Assembly (NCBI GenBank): GCA_033782935.1
Contig: JAWQEG010000717.1
Location: forward strand, 186,001-250,000
Origin: Petrolisthes cinctipes
Taxonomy: Eukaryota > Arthropoda > Malacostraca > Decapoda > Porcellanidae
Reading direction: 5' to 3'
DNA length: 64,000 bases
Both the position numbers and the translations under genes were made by a program. Shown here one piece after another: positions 21,477 to 36,177 of this stretch. Below the pieces are notes generated by a model that worked only from the letters and a program-made list of their open reading frames with translations, was not told where the DNA came from and searched no databases. Position 1 is the first letter of the stretch. Each line of letters starts with the position of its first letter.

Positions 21477-24400
21477 TACTCCGTGTTAGAGTATTTTCAA
21501 AATACATGCTCAAAACATACTGAAAATCGATCTTTTAGGTGCACAAAAGTCGATATGTGCATGCATCTTCAGTACCCGTTTATATCTCAAATTCAGGCTC
21601 AAAACACCCGAAAATTCAATATTTTGGGGTCCCAGAAGCAATCTGTACATGCCTACTCAGTGTTAGAGTATTTTCAAAATACAGGCCCAAAACATGCTGA
21701 AAATCGATATTTTAGGTGCCAAAAAATCGATATCTCAAATTCAGTCACAAAACACCCGAAAATTCGATATTTAGAGGTCCCAGAAGGTATCTGTACATGC
21801 CTACTCCGTGTTAGAGTATTTTCAAAATACAGGCCAAAAACATACTGAAAATCGATCTTTTAGGTGCCCAAAAGTCGATATGTGCATGCATCTTCTGTAC
21901 CCGTTTATATCTCAAATTCTGGCCCTAAACACCCGAAAATTCGATATTTTGGGGTCCAAGAAGCGATCTGTACATGCCTACTCCGTGTTAGAGTATTTTC
22001 AAAATTCATGCCAAAAACATGCTGAAAATCGATATTTTTGGTGCCCAAAGTCAATATGTGCATGTATCTTCTGTACCCGTTTATATCTCAAATTCAGGCT
22101 CAAAACACCCGAAAATTCAATATTTTGGGGTCCCAGAAGCAATCTGTACATGCCTACTCAGTGCTAGAATATTTTCAAAATATAGGCTAAAAACATGCTA
22201 AAAATCGATCTTTTAGGTGCCAAAAAGTCGATATCTCAAATTCAGTCCCAAAACACCCGAAAATTCGATATTTAGGGGTCCCAGAAGCGATCTGTACATG
22301 CCTACTCCGTGTTAGAGTATTTTCAAAATACATGCTCAAAACATACTGAAAATCGATCTTTTAGGTGCACAAAAGTCGATATGAGCATGCATCTTCAGTA
22401 CCCGTTTATATCTCAAATTCAAGCTCAAAACACCCGAAAATTCAATATTTTGGGGTCCCAGAAACAATCTGTACATGCTTACTCAGTGTTAGAGTATTTT
22501 CAAAATACAGGCCCAAAACATGCTGAAAATCGATATTTTAGATGCCTAAAGTCAATATGTGCATGTATCTTCTGTATCCGTTTATATCTCAAATTCAGGC
22601 TCAAAACACCCGAAAATTCAATATTTTGGGGTCCCAGAAGCAATCTGTACATGCCTACACAGTGCTAGAATATTTTCAAAATATAGGCTAAAAACATGCT
22701 AAAAATCGACAATTTAGGTGCCAAAAAATCGATATCTCAAATTCAGTCCCAAAACACCCGAAAATTCGATATTTAGAGGTCCCAGAAGCGATCTGTACAA
22801 GCCTACTCCGTGTTAGAGTATTTTCAAAATTCAGGCCCAAAACATGCTGAAAATCGATATTTTTGGTGCCCAAAGTCAATATGTGCATGTATCTTCTGTA
22901 CCCGTTTATATATCAAATTCAGGCTCAAAACACCCGAAAATTCAATATTTTGGGGTCCCAGAAGCAATCTGTACATGCCTACTCAGTGCTAGAATATTTT
23001 CAAAATATAGGCTTTTATAAAAACATGCTAAAAATCGATCTTTTAGGTGCCAAAAAGTCGATATCTCAAATTCAGTCCCAAAACACCCGAAAATTCGATA
23101 TTTAGGGGTCCCAGAAGCAATCTGTACATGCCTACTCCGTGTTAGAGTATTTTCAAAATACATGCTCAAAACATACTGAAAATCGATCTTTTAGGTGCCC
23201 AAAAGTCGATATGTGCATGCATCTTCAGTACCCGTTTATATCTCAAATTCAGGCTCAAAACACCCGAAAATTCGATATTTTGGGGTCCCAGAAGCAATCT
23301 GTACATGCCTACTCAGTGTTAGAGTATTTTCAAAATACAGGCCCAAAACATGCTGAAAATCGATATTTTAGGTGCCAAAAAATCGATATCTCAAATTCAG
23401 TCACAAAACACCCGAAAATTCGATATTTAGAGGTCCCAGAAGGTATCTGTACATGCCTACTCCGTGTTAGAGTATTTTCAAAATACAGGCCAAAAACATA
23501 CTGAAAATCGATCTTTTAGGTGCCCAAAAGTCGATATGTGCATGCATCTTCTGTACCCGTTTTTATCTCAAATTCTGTCCCTAAACACCCGAAAATTCGA
23601 TATTTTGGGATCCAAGAAGCGATCTGTACATGCCTACTCCGTGTTAGAGTATTTTCAAAATTCAGGCCCAAAACATGCTGAAAATCGATATTTTTGGTGC
23701 CCAAAGTCAATATGTGCATGTATCTTCTGTACCCGTTTATATCTCAAATTCAGGCTCAAAACACCCGAAAATTCAATATTTTGGGGTCCCAGAAGCAATC
23801 TGTACATGCCTACTCAGTGCTAGAATATTTTCAAAATATAGGCTAAAAACATGCTAAAAATCGATCTTTTAGGTGCCAAAAAGTCGATATCTCAAATTCA
23901 GTCCCAAAACACCCGAAAATTCGATATTTAGGGGTCCCAGAAGCGATCTGTACAAGCCTACTCCGTGTTAGAGTATTTTCAAAATACATGCTCAAAACAT
24001 ACTGAAAATCGATCTTTTAGGTGCACAAAAGTCGATATGTGCATGCATCTTCAGTACCCGTTTATATCTCAAATTCAAGCTCAAAACACCCGAAAATTCA
24101 ATATTTTGGGGTCCCAGAAGCAATCTGTACATGCTTACTCAGTGTTAGAGTATTTTCAAAATACAGGCCCAAAACATGCTGAAAATCGATATTTTAGATG
24201 CCTAAATTCAATATGTGCATGTATCTTCTGTACCCGTTTATATCTCAAATTCAGGCTCAAAACACCCGAAAATTCAATATTTTGGGGTCCCAGAAGCAAT
24301 CTGTACATGCCTACACAGTGCTAGAATATTTTCAAAATATAGGCTAAAAACATGCTAAAAATCGACATTTTAGGTGCCAAAAAATCGATATCTCAAATTC

Positions 24401-24788
24401 AGTCCCAAAACACCCGAAAATTCGATATTTAGAGGTCCCAGAAGCGATCTGTACAAGCCTACTCCGTGTTAGAGTATTTTCAAAATTCAGGCCCAAAACA
24501 TGATGAAAATCGATATTTTTGGTGCCCAAAGTCAATATGTGCATGTATCTTCTGTACCCGTTTATATCTCAAATTCAGGCTCAAAACACCCGAAAATTCA
24601 ATATTTTGGGGTCCCAGAAGCAATCTGTACATGCCTACTCAGTGCTAGAATATTTTCAAAATATAGGCTTTTATAAAAACATGCTAAAAATCGATCTTTT
24701 AGGTGCCAAAAAGTCGATATCTCAAATTCAGTCCCAAAACACCCGAAAATTCGATATTTAGGGGTCCCAGAAGCGATCTGTACATGCC
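21477..24788 (+). repeat. Two 1656-bp units (copy II)
   Basis: Units start at 21477 and 23133, with the same monomer order as 2071-5382. The 5-bp insertions in the closing C monomers are near 23011 and 24667. Confidence 0.9.
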
Positions 24789-27700
24789 TACTCCGTGTTA
24801 GAGTATTTTCAAAATACATGCTCAAAACATACTGAAAATCGATCTTTTAGGTGCCCAAAAGTCGATATGTGCATGCATCTTCAGTACCCGTTTATATCTC
24901 AAATTCAGGCTCAAAACACCCGAAAATTCGATATTTTGGGGTCCCAGAAGCAAGCTGTACATGCCTACTCAGTGTTAGAGTATTTTCAAAATACAGGCCC
25001 AAAACATGCTGAAAATCGATATTTTTGGTGCCCAAAGTCAATATGTGCATGTATCATCTGTACCCGTTTATATCTCAAATTCAGGCTCAAAACACCCAAA
25101 AATTCAATATTTTGGGGTCCCAAAAGCAATCTGTACATGCCTACACAGTGCTAGAATATTTTCAAAATATAGGCTAAAAACATGCTAAAAATCGACATTT
25201 TAGGTGCCAAAAAATCGATATCTCAAATTCAGTCCCAAAACACCCGAATATTCGATATTTAGAGGTCCCAGAAGGTATCTGTACATGCCTACTCCGTGTT
25301 AGAGTATTTTCAAAATACAGGCCAAAAACATACTGAAAATCGATCTTTTAGGTGCCCAAAAGTCGATATGTGCATGCATCTTCTGTACCCGTTTATATCT
25401 CAAATTCTAGCCCTAAACACCCGAAAATTCGATATTTTGGGGTCCCAGAAGCGATCTGTACATGCCTACTCAGTGTTAGAGTTTTTTCAAAATTCAGGCG
25501 CAAAACATGCTGAAAATCGATATTTTTGGTGCCCAAAGTCAATATGTGCATGTATCTTCTGTACCCGTTTATATCTCAAATTCAGGCTCAAAACACCCGA
25601 AAATTCAATATTTTGGGGTCCCAGAAGCAATCTGTACATGCCTACTCAGTGCTAGAATATTTTCAAAATATAGGCTAAAAACATGCTAAAAATCGATCTT
25701 TTAGGTGCCAAAAAGTCGATATCTCAAATTCAGTCCCAAAACACCCGAAAATTCGATATTTAAGGGTCCCAGAAGCGATCTGTACATGCCTACTCCGTGT
25801 TAGAGTATTTTCAAAATACATGCTCAAAACATACTGAAAATCGATCTTTTAGGTGCACAAAAGTCGATATGTGCATGCATCTTCAGTACCCGTTTATATC
25901 TCAAATTCAGGCTCAAAACACCCGAAAATTCGATATTTTGGGGTCCCAGAAGCAATCTGTACATGCCTACTTAGTGTTAGAGTATTTTCAAAATACATGC
26001 TCAAAACATACTGAAAATCGATCTTTTAGGTGCACAAAAGTCGATATGTGCATGCATCTTCAGTACCCATTTATATTTCAAATTCAGGCTCAAAACACCC
26101 GAAAATTCAATATTTTGGGGTCCTAGAAGCAATCTGTACATGCTTACTCAGTGTTAGAGTATTTTCAAAATACAGGCCCAAAACATGCAGAAAATCGATA
26201 TTTTAGATGCCCAAAGTCAATACGTGCATGTATCTTCTGTACCCGTTTATATCTCAAATTCAGGCTCAAAACACCCGAAAATTCAATATTTTGGGGTCCC
26301 AGAAGCAATCTGTACATGCCTACACAGTGCTAGAATATTTTCAAAATATAGGCTAAAAACATGCTAAAAATCGACATTTTAGGTGCCAAAAAATCGATAT
26401 CTCAAATTCAGTCCCAAAACACCCGAAAATTCGATATTTAGAGGTCCCAGAAGGTATCTGTACATGCCTACTCCGTGTTAGAGTATTTTCAAAATACAGG
26501 CCAAAAACATACTGAAAATCGATCTTTTAGGTGCCCAAAAGTCGATATGTGCATGCATCTTCTGTACCCGTTTATATCGCAAATTCTGGCCCTAAACACC
26601 CGAAAATTCGATATTTTGGGGTCCCATAAGCGATCTGTACATGCCTACTCTGTGTTAGAGTATTTTCAAAATACAGGCCCAAAACATGCTGAAAATCGAT
26701 ATTTTAGATGCCCAAAGTCAATATGTGCATGTATCTTCTGTACCCGTTTATATCTCAAATTCAGGCTCAAAACACCCGAAAATTCAATATTTTGGGGTCC
26801 CACAAGCAATCTGTACATGCCTACACAGTGCTAGAATATTTTCAAAATATAGGCTAAAAACATGCTAAAAATCGACATTTTAGGTGCCAAAAAATCGATA
26901 TCTCAAATTCAGTCCCAAAACACCCGAAAATTCGATATTTAGAGGTCCCAGAAGGTATCTGTACATGCCTACTCCGTGTTAGAGTATTTTCAAAATTCAG
27001 GCCCAAAACATGCTGAAAATCGATATTTTTGGTGCCCAAAGTCAATATGTGCATGTATCTTCTGTACCCGTTTATATCTCAAATTCAGGCTCAAAACACC
27101 CGAAAATTCAATATTTTGGGGTCCCAGAAGCAATCTGTACATGCCTACTCAGTGCTAGAATATTTTCAAAATATTGGCTAAAAACATGCTAAAAATCGAT
27201 CTTTTAGGTGCCAAAAAGTCGATATCTCAAATTCAGTCCCAAAACACCCGAAAATTCGATATTTAGGGGTCCCAGAAGCGATCTGTACATGCCTACTCCG
27301 TGTTAGAGTATTTTCAAAATACATGCTCAAAACATACTGAAAATCGATCTTTTAAGTGCCCAAAAGTCGATATGTGCATGCATCTTCAGTACCCTTTTAT
27401 ATCTCAAATTCAGGCTCAAAACACCCGAAAATTCAATATTTTGGGGTCCCTGAAGCAATCTGTACATGCCTACTCAGTGTTAGAGTATTTTCAAAATACA
27501 GGCCCAAAACATGCTGAAAATCGATATTTTAGATGCCCAAAGTCAATATGTGCATGTATCTTCTGTACCCGTTTATATCTCAAATTCAGGCTCAAAACAC
27601 CCGAAAATTCAATATTTTGGGGTCCCACAAGCAATCTGTATATGCCTACACAGTGCTAGAATATTTTCAAAATATAGGCTAAAAACATGCTAAAAATCGA

Positions 27701-28943
27701 CATTTTAGGTGCCAAAAAATCGATATCTCAAATTCAGTCCCAAAACACCCGAAAATTCGATATTTAGAGGTCCCAGAAGGTATCTGTACATGCCTACTCC
27801 GTGTTAGAGTATTTTCAAAATTCAGGCCCAAAACATGCTGAAAATCGATATTTTTGGTGTCCAAAGTCAATATGTGCATGTATCTTCTGTACCCGTTTAT
27901 ATCTCAAATTCAGGCTCAAAACACCCGAAAATTCAATATTTTGGGGTCCCAGAAGCAATCTGTACATGCCTACTCAGTGCTAGAATATTTTCAAAATATT
28001 GGCTAAAAACATGCTAAAAATCGATCTTTTAGGTGCCAAAAAGTCGATATCTCAAATTCAGTCCCAAAACACCCGAAAATTCGATATTTAGGGGTCCCAG
28101 AAGCGATCTGTACATGCCTACTCCGTGTTAGAGTATTTTCAAAATACATGCTCAAAACATACTGAAAATCGATCTTTTAAGTGCACAAAAGTCGATATGT
28201 GCATGCATCTTCAGTACCCGTTTATATCTCAAATTCAGGCTCAAAACACCCGAAAATTCAATATTTTGGGGTCCCTGAAGCAATCTGTACATGCCTACTC
28301 AGTGTTAGAGTATTTTCAAAATACAGGCCCAAAACATGCTGAAAATCGATATTTTAGATGCCCAAAGTCAATATGTGCATGTATCTTCTGTACCCGTTTA
28401 TATCTCAAATTCAGGCTCAAAACACCCGAAAATTCAATATTTTGGGGTCCCACAAGCAATCTGTATATGCCTACACAGTGCTAGAATATTTTCAAAATAT
28501 AGGCTAAAAACATGCTAAAAATCGACATTTTAGGTGCCAAAAAATCGATATCTCAAATTCAGTCCCAAAACACCCGAAAATTCGATATTTAGAGGTCCCA
28601 GAAGGTATCTGTACATGCCTACTCCGTGTTAGAGTATTTTCAAAATTCAGGCCCAAAACATGCTGAAAATCGATATTTTTGGTGTCCAAAGTCAATATGT
28701 GCATGTATCTTCTGTACCCGTTTATATCTCAAATTCAGGCTCAAAACACCCGAAAATTCAATATTTTGGGGTCCCAGAAGCAATCTGTACATGCCTACTC
28801 AGTGCTAGAATATTTTCAAAATATTGGCTAAAAACATGCTAAAAATCGATCTTTTAGGTGCCAAAAAGTCGATATCTCAAATTCAGTCCCAAAACACCCG
28901 AAAATTCGATATTTAGGGGTCCCAGAAGCGATCTGTACATGCC
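24789..28943 (+). repeat. Trimers, 678-bp and 825-bp units (copy II)
   Basis: 501-bp units at 24789 and 25290, a 678-bp unit at 25791, and 825-bp units at 26469, 27294 and 28119. It is the copy II equivalent of 5383-11541 with the 2004-bp segment present once. Confidence 0.9.
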
Positions 28944-30432
28944 TACTCCGTGTTAGAGTATTTTCAAAATACATGCTCAAAACATACTGAAAATCGATCT
29001 TTTAAGTGCACAAAAGTCGATATGTGCATGCATCTTCAGTACCCGTTTATATCTCAAATTCAAGCTCAAAACACCCGAAAATTCAATATTTTGGGGTCCC
29101 AGAAGCAATCTGTACATGCCTACACAGTGCTAGAATATTTTCAAAATATAGGCTAAAAACATGCTAAAAATCGACATTTAAGGTGCAAAAAAATCGATAT
29201 CTCAAATTCAGTCCCAAAACACCCGAAAATTCGATATTTAGAGGTCCCAGAAGGTATCTGTACATGCCTACTCCGTGTTAGAGTATTTTCAAAATACATG
29301 CTCAAAACATACTGAAAATCGATCATTTAGGTGCACAAAAGTCGATATGTGCATGCATCTTCAGTACCCGTTTATATCTCAAAATCAGGCTCAAAACACC
29401 CGAAAATTCAATATTTTGGGGTCCCAGAAGCAATCTGTACATGCCTACTCAGTGTTAGAGTATTTTCAAAATACAGGCCCAAAACATGCTGAAAATCGAT
29501 ATTTTAGATGCCCAAAGTCAATAAATTAGGTGCCAAAAAGTCGATATCTCAAATTCAGTCCCAAAACACCCGAAAATTCGATATTTAGGGGTCCCAGAAG
29601 CGATCTGTACATGCCTACTCCGTGTTAGAGTATTTTCAAAATACAGGCCCAAAACATGCTAAAAAATCGATATTTTTAGATGCACAAAGTCAATATGTGC
29701 ATGTATCTTCTGTACCCGTTTATATCTCAAATTCAGGCTCAAAACACCCGAAAATTCAATATTTTGGGGTCCCAGAAGCAATCTGTACATGCCTACACAG
29801 TGCTAGAATATTTTCAAAATATTGGATAAAAACATGCTAAAAATCGATCTTTTAGGTGCCAAAAAGTCGATATCTCAAATTCAGTCCCAAAACACCCGAA
29901 AATTCGATATTTAGGGGTCCCAGAAGCGATCTGTACATGCCTACTCCGTGTTAGAGTATTTTCAAAATACATGCTCAAAACATACTGAAAATCGATCTTT
30001 TAAGTGCACAAAAGTCGATATGTGCATGCATCTTCAGTACCCGTTTATATCTCAAATTCAGGCTCAAAAAACCCGAAAATTCAATATTTTGGGGTCCCAG
30101 AAGCAATCTGTACATGCCTACTCAGTGTTAGAGTATTTTCAAAATTCAGGCCCAAAACATGCTGAAAATCGATATTTTTGGTGCCCAAAGTCAATATGTG
30201 CATGTATCTTCTGTACCCGTTTATATCTCGAATTCAGGCTCAAAACACCCGAAAATTCAATATTTTGGGGTCCCAGAAGCAATCTGTACAGTGCTAGAAT
30301 ATTTTCAAAATATAGGCTAAAAACATGCTAAAAATCGACATTTTAGGTGCCAAAAAATCGATATCTCAAATTCAGTCCCAAAACACCCGAAAATTCGATA
30401 TTTAGAGGTCCCAGAAGGTATCTGTACATGCC
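28944..30432 (+). repeat. Irregular block, undeleted form (copy II)
   Basis: A'-C (28944), A' (29269), aberrant 170-bp monomer (29446), B* 178 bp (29616), C with 'attggataaaaac' (29794), A' (29942) and a 314-bp B-C pair (30119). It contains the 325 bp absent from copy I and shows both parents of the hybrid at 12214. Confidence 0.88.
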
Positions 30433-32086
30433 TACACTGTGTTAGAGTATTTTCAAAATACAGGCCAAAAACATATTGAAAATCGATCTTTTAGGTGCCC
30501 AAAAGTCGATATGTGCATGCATCTTCTGTACCCGTTTATATCTCAAATTCTGGCCCTAAACACCCGAAAATTCGATATTTTGGGGTCCCAGAAGCAATCT
30601 GTACATGCCTACTCAGTGCTAGAATATTTTCAAAATATAGGCTAAAAACATGCTAAAAATCGATCTTTTAGGTGCCAAAAAGTCGATATCTCAAATTCAG
30701 TCCCAAAACACCCTAAAATTCGATATTTAGGGGTCCCAGAAGCGATCTGTACATGCCTACTCCGTGTTAGAGTATTTTCAAAATACATGCTCAAAACATA
30801 CTGAAAATCGATCATTTAGGTGCACAAAAGTCGGTATGTGCATGCATCTTCAGTACCCGTTTATATCTCAAAATCAGGCTCAAAACACCCGAAAATTCAA
30901 TATTTTGGGGTCCCAGAAGCAATCTGTACATGCCTACTTAGTGCTAGAATATTTTCAAAATATAGGCTAAAAACATGCTAAAAATCGATTTTTTAGGTGC
31001 CAAAAAGTCGATATCTCAAATTCAGTCCCAAAACACCCGAAAATTCGATATTTAGGAGTCCCAGAAGCGATCTGTACATGCCTACTCCGTATTAGAGTAT
31101 TTTCAATATACATGCTCATAACATACTGAAAATCGATCTTTTAGGTGCACAAAAGTCGATATGTGCATGCATCTTCAGTACCCGTTTATATCTCAAATTC
31201 AGGCTCAAAACACCCGAAAATTCAATATTTTGGGGTCCCAGAAGCGATCTGTACATGCCTACTCCGTGTTAGAGTATTTTTAAAATACATGCTCAAAACA
31301 TACTGAAAATCGATCTTTTAAGTGCACAAAAGTCGATATGTGCATGCATCTTCAGTACCCGTTTATATCTCAAATTCAGGCTCAAAACACCCGAAAATTC
31401 CATATTTTGGGGTCCAAGAAGCAATCTGTACATGCCTACTCAGTGCTAGAATATTTTCAAAATATAGGCTAAAAACATGCTAAAAATCGATCTTTTAGGT
31501 ACCAAAAAGTCGATATCTCAAATTCAGTCCCAAAACACCCGAAAATTCGATATTTAGGGGTCCCAGAAGCGATCTGTACATGCCTACTCCGTGTTAGAGT
31601 ATTTTCAAAATACAGGCCCAAAACATGCTGAAAATTGATAATTTTAGATGCACAAAGTCAATATGTGCATGTATCTTCTGTACCCGTTTATATCTCAAAT
31701 TCAGGCTCAAAACACCCGAAAATTCAATATTTTGGGGTCCCAGAAGCAATCTGTACATGCCTACACAGTGCTAGAATATTTTCAAAATATTGGCTAAAAA
31801 CATGCTAAAAATCGATCTTTTAGGTGCCAAAAAGTCGATATCTCAAATTCAGTCCCAAAACACCCGAAAATTCGATATTTCGGGGTCCCAGAAGCGATCT
31901 GTACATGCCTACTCCGTGTTAAAGTATTTTCAAAATACATGCTCAAAACATACTGAAAATCGATCTTTTAAGTGCACAAAAGTCGATATGTGCATGCATC
32001 TTCAGCACCCGTTTATATCTCAAATTCAGGCTCAAAACACCCGAAAATTCATTATTTTGGGGTCCCAGAAGCAATCTGTACATGCC
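30433..32086 (+). repeat. Dimer-rich block (copy II)
   Basis: Equivalent of 12706-14359: A-C (30433), A'-C (30758), A' (31083), A'-C (31260), B*-C (31585) and A' (31910). I noticed no differences from copy I. Confidence 0.87.
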
Positions 32087-34456
32087 TACTCAGTGTTAGA
32101 GTATTTTCAAAATACAGGCCCAAAACATGCTGAAAATCGATATTTTAGATGCCCATGTACCTTCTGTACCCGTTTATATCTCAAATTCAGGCTCAAAACA
32201 CCCGAAAATTCAATATTTTGGGGTCCCTGAAGCAGTCTGTACATGCCTACACAGTGCTAGAATATTTTCAAAATATAGGCTAAAAACATGCTAAAAATCG
32301 ACATTTTAGGTGCCAAAAAATCGATATCTCAAATTCTGGCCCTAAACACCCGAAAATTCGATATTTTGGGGTCACAGAAGCGATTTGTACATGCCTACTC
32401 CGTGTTAGAGTATTTTCAAAATTCAGGCCCAAAACATGCTGAAAATCGATATTTTTGGTGCCCAAAGTCAATATGTGCATGTATCTTCTGTACCCGTTTA
32501 TATCTCGAATTCAGGCTCAAAACACCTGAAAATTCAATATTTTGGGGTCCCAGAAGCAATCTGTACAGTGCTAGAATATTTTCAAAATATAGGCTAAAAA
32601 CATGCTAAAAATCGATCTTTTAGGTGCCAAAAAGTCGATATCTCAAATTCAGTCCCAAAACACCCGAAAATTCGATATTTAGGGGTCCCAGAAGCGATCT
32701 GTACATGCCTACTCAGTGTTAGAGTATTTTCAAAATACAGGCCCAAAACATGCTGAAAATCGATATTTTAGATGCCCATGTACCTTCTGTACCCGTTTAT
32801 ATCTCAAATTCAGGCTCAAAACACCCGAAAATTCAATATTTTGGGGTCCCTGAAGCAATCTGTACATGCCTACACAGTGCTAGAATATTTTCAAAATATA
32901 GGCTAAAAACATGCTAAAAATCGACATTTTAGGTGCCAAAAAATCGATATCTCAAATTCTGGCCCTAAACACCCGAAAATTCGATATTTTGATGTCACAG
33001 AAGCGATTTGTACATGCCTACTCCGTGTTAGAGTATTTTCAAAATTCAGGCCCAAAACATGCTGAAAATCGATATTTTTGGTGCCCAAAGTCAATATGTG
33101 CATGTATCTTCTGTACCCGTTTATATCTCGAATTCAGGCTCAAAACACCTGAAAATTCAATATTTTGGGGTCCCAGAAGCAATCTGTACAGTGCTAGAAT
33201 ATTTTCAAAATATAGGCTAAAAACATGCTAAAAATCGATCTTTTAGGTGCCAAAAAGTCGATATCTCAAATTCAGTCCCAAAACACCCGAAAATTCGATA
33301 TTTAGGGGTCCCAGAAGCGATCTGTACATGCCTACTCAGTGTTAGAGTATTTTCAAAATACAGGCCCAAAACATGCTGAAAATTGATATTTTTAGATGCA
33401 CAAAGTCAATATGTGCATGTATCTTCTGTACCCGTTTATATCTCAAATTCAGGCTCAAAACACCCAAAAATTCAATATTTTGGGGTCCCAGAAGCAATCT
33501 GTACATGCCTACACAGTGCTAGAATATTTTCAAAATATAGGCTAAAAACATGCTAAAAATCGACATTTTAGGTGCCAAAAATTCGATATCTCAAATTCTG
33601 TCCCTAAACACCCGAAAATTCGATATTTTGGGGTCCCAGAAGCGATTTGTACATGCCTACTCCGTGTTAGAGTATTTTCAAAATTCAGGTTTAAAACATG
33701 CTGAAAATCGATATTTTTGGTGCCCAAAGTCAATATGTGCATGTATCTTCTGTACCCGTTTATATCTCGAATTCAGGCTCAAAACACCCGAAAATTCAAT
33801 ATTTTGGGGTCCCAGAAGCAATCTGTACATGCCTACTCAGTGTTAGAGTATTTTCAAAATACAGGCCCAAAACATGCTGAAAATCGATATTTTAGATGCC
33901 CATGTACCTTCTGTACCCGTTTATATCTCAAATTCAGGCTCAAAACACCCGAAAATTCAATATTTTGGGGTCCCTGAAGCAATCTGTACATGCCTACACA
34001 GTGCTAGAATATTTTCAAAATATAGGCTAAAAACATGCTAAAAATCGACATTTTAGGTGCCAAAAAATCGATATCTCAAATTCTGGCCCTAAACACCCGA
34101 AAATTCGATATTTTGGGGTCACAGAAGCGATTTGTACATGCCTACTCCGTGTTAGAGTATTTTCAAAATTCAGGCCCAAAACATGCTGAAAATCGATATT
34201 TTTGGTGCCCAAAGTCAATATGTGCATGTATCTTCTGTACCCGTTTATATCTCGAATTCAGGCTCAAAACACCCGAAAATTCAATATTTTGGGGTCCCAG
34301 AAGCAATCTGTACAGTGCTAGAATATTTTCAAAATATAGGCTAAAAACATGCTAAAAATCGATCTTTTAGGTGCCAAAAAGTCGATATCTCAAATTCAGT
34401 CCCAAAACACCCGAAAATTCGATATTTAGGGGTCCCAGAAGCAATCTGTACATGCC
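32087..34456 (+). repeat. 623-bp unit family (copy II)
   Basis: B''-C/A-(B-C) units at 32087 and 32710, the 501-bp interlude at 33333, and a third unit at 33834. Homology with copy I stops at 34362, inside the last C monomer. There copy II keeps 'cgatctttt' and an intact monomer end, while copy I has 'cgacatttt' and then the truncation at 16723. Confidence 0.87.
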
Positions 34457-36177
34457 TACTTAGTGCTAGAATATTTTCAAAATATAGGCTAAAAACATGC
34501 TAAAAATCGATTTTTTAGGTGCCAAAAAGTCGATATCTCAAATTCAGTCCCAAAACACCCGAAAATTCGATATTTAGGGGTCCCAGAAGGTATCTGTGCA
34601 TGCCTACTCCGTGTTAGAGTATTTTCAAAATACATGCTCAAAACATACTGAAAATCGATCTTTTAGGTGCACAAAAGTCGATATGTGCATGCATCTTCAG
34701 TACCCGTTTATATCTCAAATTCAGGCTCAAAACACCCGAAAATTCAATATTTTGGGGTCCCAGAAGCAATCTGTACATGCCTACTCAGTGTTAGAGTATT
34801 TTCAAAATACAGGCCCAAAACATGCTGAAAATCGATATTTTAGATGCCCAAAGTCAATATGTGCATTTATCTTCTGTACCCGTTTATATCTCAAATTCAG
34901 GCTCAAAACACCCGTAAATTCAATATTTTGGGGTCCCACAAGCAATCTGTACATGCCTACACAGTGCTAGAATATTTTCAAAATATAGGCTAAAAACATG
35001 CTAAAAATCGACATTTTAGGTGCCAAAAAATCGATATCTCAAATTTAGTCCCAAAACACCCGAAAATTCAATATTTAGAGGTCCCAGAAGGTATCTCTAC
35101 ATGCCTACTCCATGTTAGAGTATTTTCAAAATACAGGCCAAAAACATACTGAAAATCGATCTTTTAGGTGCCCAAAAGTCGATATGTGCATGCATCTTCT
35201 GTACCCGTTTATATCTCAAATTATGGCTCAAAACACCCGAAAATTCGATATTTTGGGGTCCCAGAAGCGATCTGTACATGCCTACTCCGCGTTAGAGTAT
35301 TTTCAAAATTCAGGCCCAAAACATGCTGAAAATCGATATTTTTGGTGCCTAAAGTCAATATGTGCATGTATCTTCTGTACCCGTTTATATCTCAAATTCA
35401 GGCTCAAAACACCCGAAAATTCAATATTTTGGGGTCCCAGAAGCAATCTGTACATGCCTACTCAGTGCTAGAATATTTTCAAAATATAGGCTAAAAACAT
35501 GCTAAAAATCGATCTTTTAGGTGCCAAAAAGTCGATATCTCAAATTCAGTCCCAAAACACCCAAAAATTCGATATTTAGGGGTCCCAGAAGCGATCTGTA
35601 CATGCCTACTCCGTGTTAGAGTATTTTCAAAATACAGGCCCAAAACATGCTGAAAATCGATATTTTTAGATGCACAAAGTCAATATGTGCATGTATCTTC
35701 TGTACCCGTTTATATCTCGAATTCAGGCTCAAAACACCCGAAAATTCAATATTTTGGGGTCCCAGAAGCAATCTGTACATGCCTACACAGTGCTAGAATA
35801 TTTTCAAAATATTGGCTAAAAACATGCTAAAAATCGATCTTTTAGGTGCCAAAAAGTCGATATCTTAAATTCAGTCCCAAAACACCCGAAAATTCGATAT
35901 TTCGGGGTCCCAGAAGCGATCTGTACATGCCTACTCCGTGTTAAAGTATTTTCAAAATACATGCTCAAAACATACTGAAAATTGATCTTTTAAGTGCACA
36001 AAAGTCGATATGTGCATGCATCTTCAGCACCCGTTTATATCTCAAATTCAGGCTCAAAACACCCGAAAATTCAATATTTTGGGGTCCCAGAAGCAATCTG
36101 TACATGCCTACTCAGTGTTAGAGTATTTTCAAAATACAGGCCCAAAACATGCTGAAAATCGATATTTTAGATGCCCA
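33467..36177 (+). repeat. 3586-bp tandem duplication, shared part of first copy
   Basis: Matches 37053-39763 at offset 3586. The left limit comes from a mismatch at 33466/37052 ('cccaaaaa' against 'cccgaaaa'). The right limit is 36177/39763, where 'gatgcccatg' meets 'gatgcccaaa'. Shared private variants include 'ctgtgcatgcc', 'cccgtaaattc', 'ctctacatgcc' and 'ctccgcgtt'. Confidence 0.87.
34457..36108 (+). repeat. Mixed trimers and dimers
   Basis: C with 'gattttttagg' (34457), A'-B'-C (34605, with 'gcatttatc' and 'cccgtaaattc'), A-B-C (35106, with 'ctccatgtt' and 'aattatggctc'), B*-C (35607) and A' (35932). It is repeated 3586 bp downstream. Confidence 0.86.

Larger units (their letters stand above)
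19407..34362 (+). repeat. Long segmental duplication, copy II (14,956 bp visible)
   Basis: Near-identical partner of 1-16635. It has one copy of the 2004-bp segment and keeps the B*-C-A' stretch (29616-30118) that copy I lost. Its right limit is 34362. The true left limit is unknown because copy I begins at or before the window edge. Confidence 0.92.
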
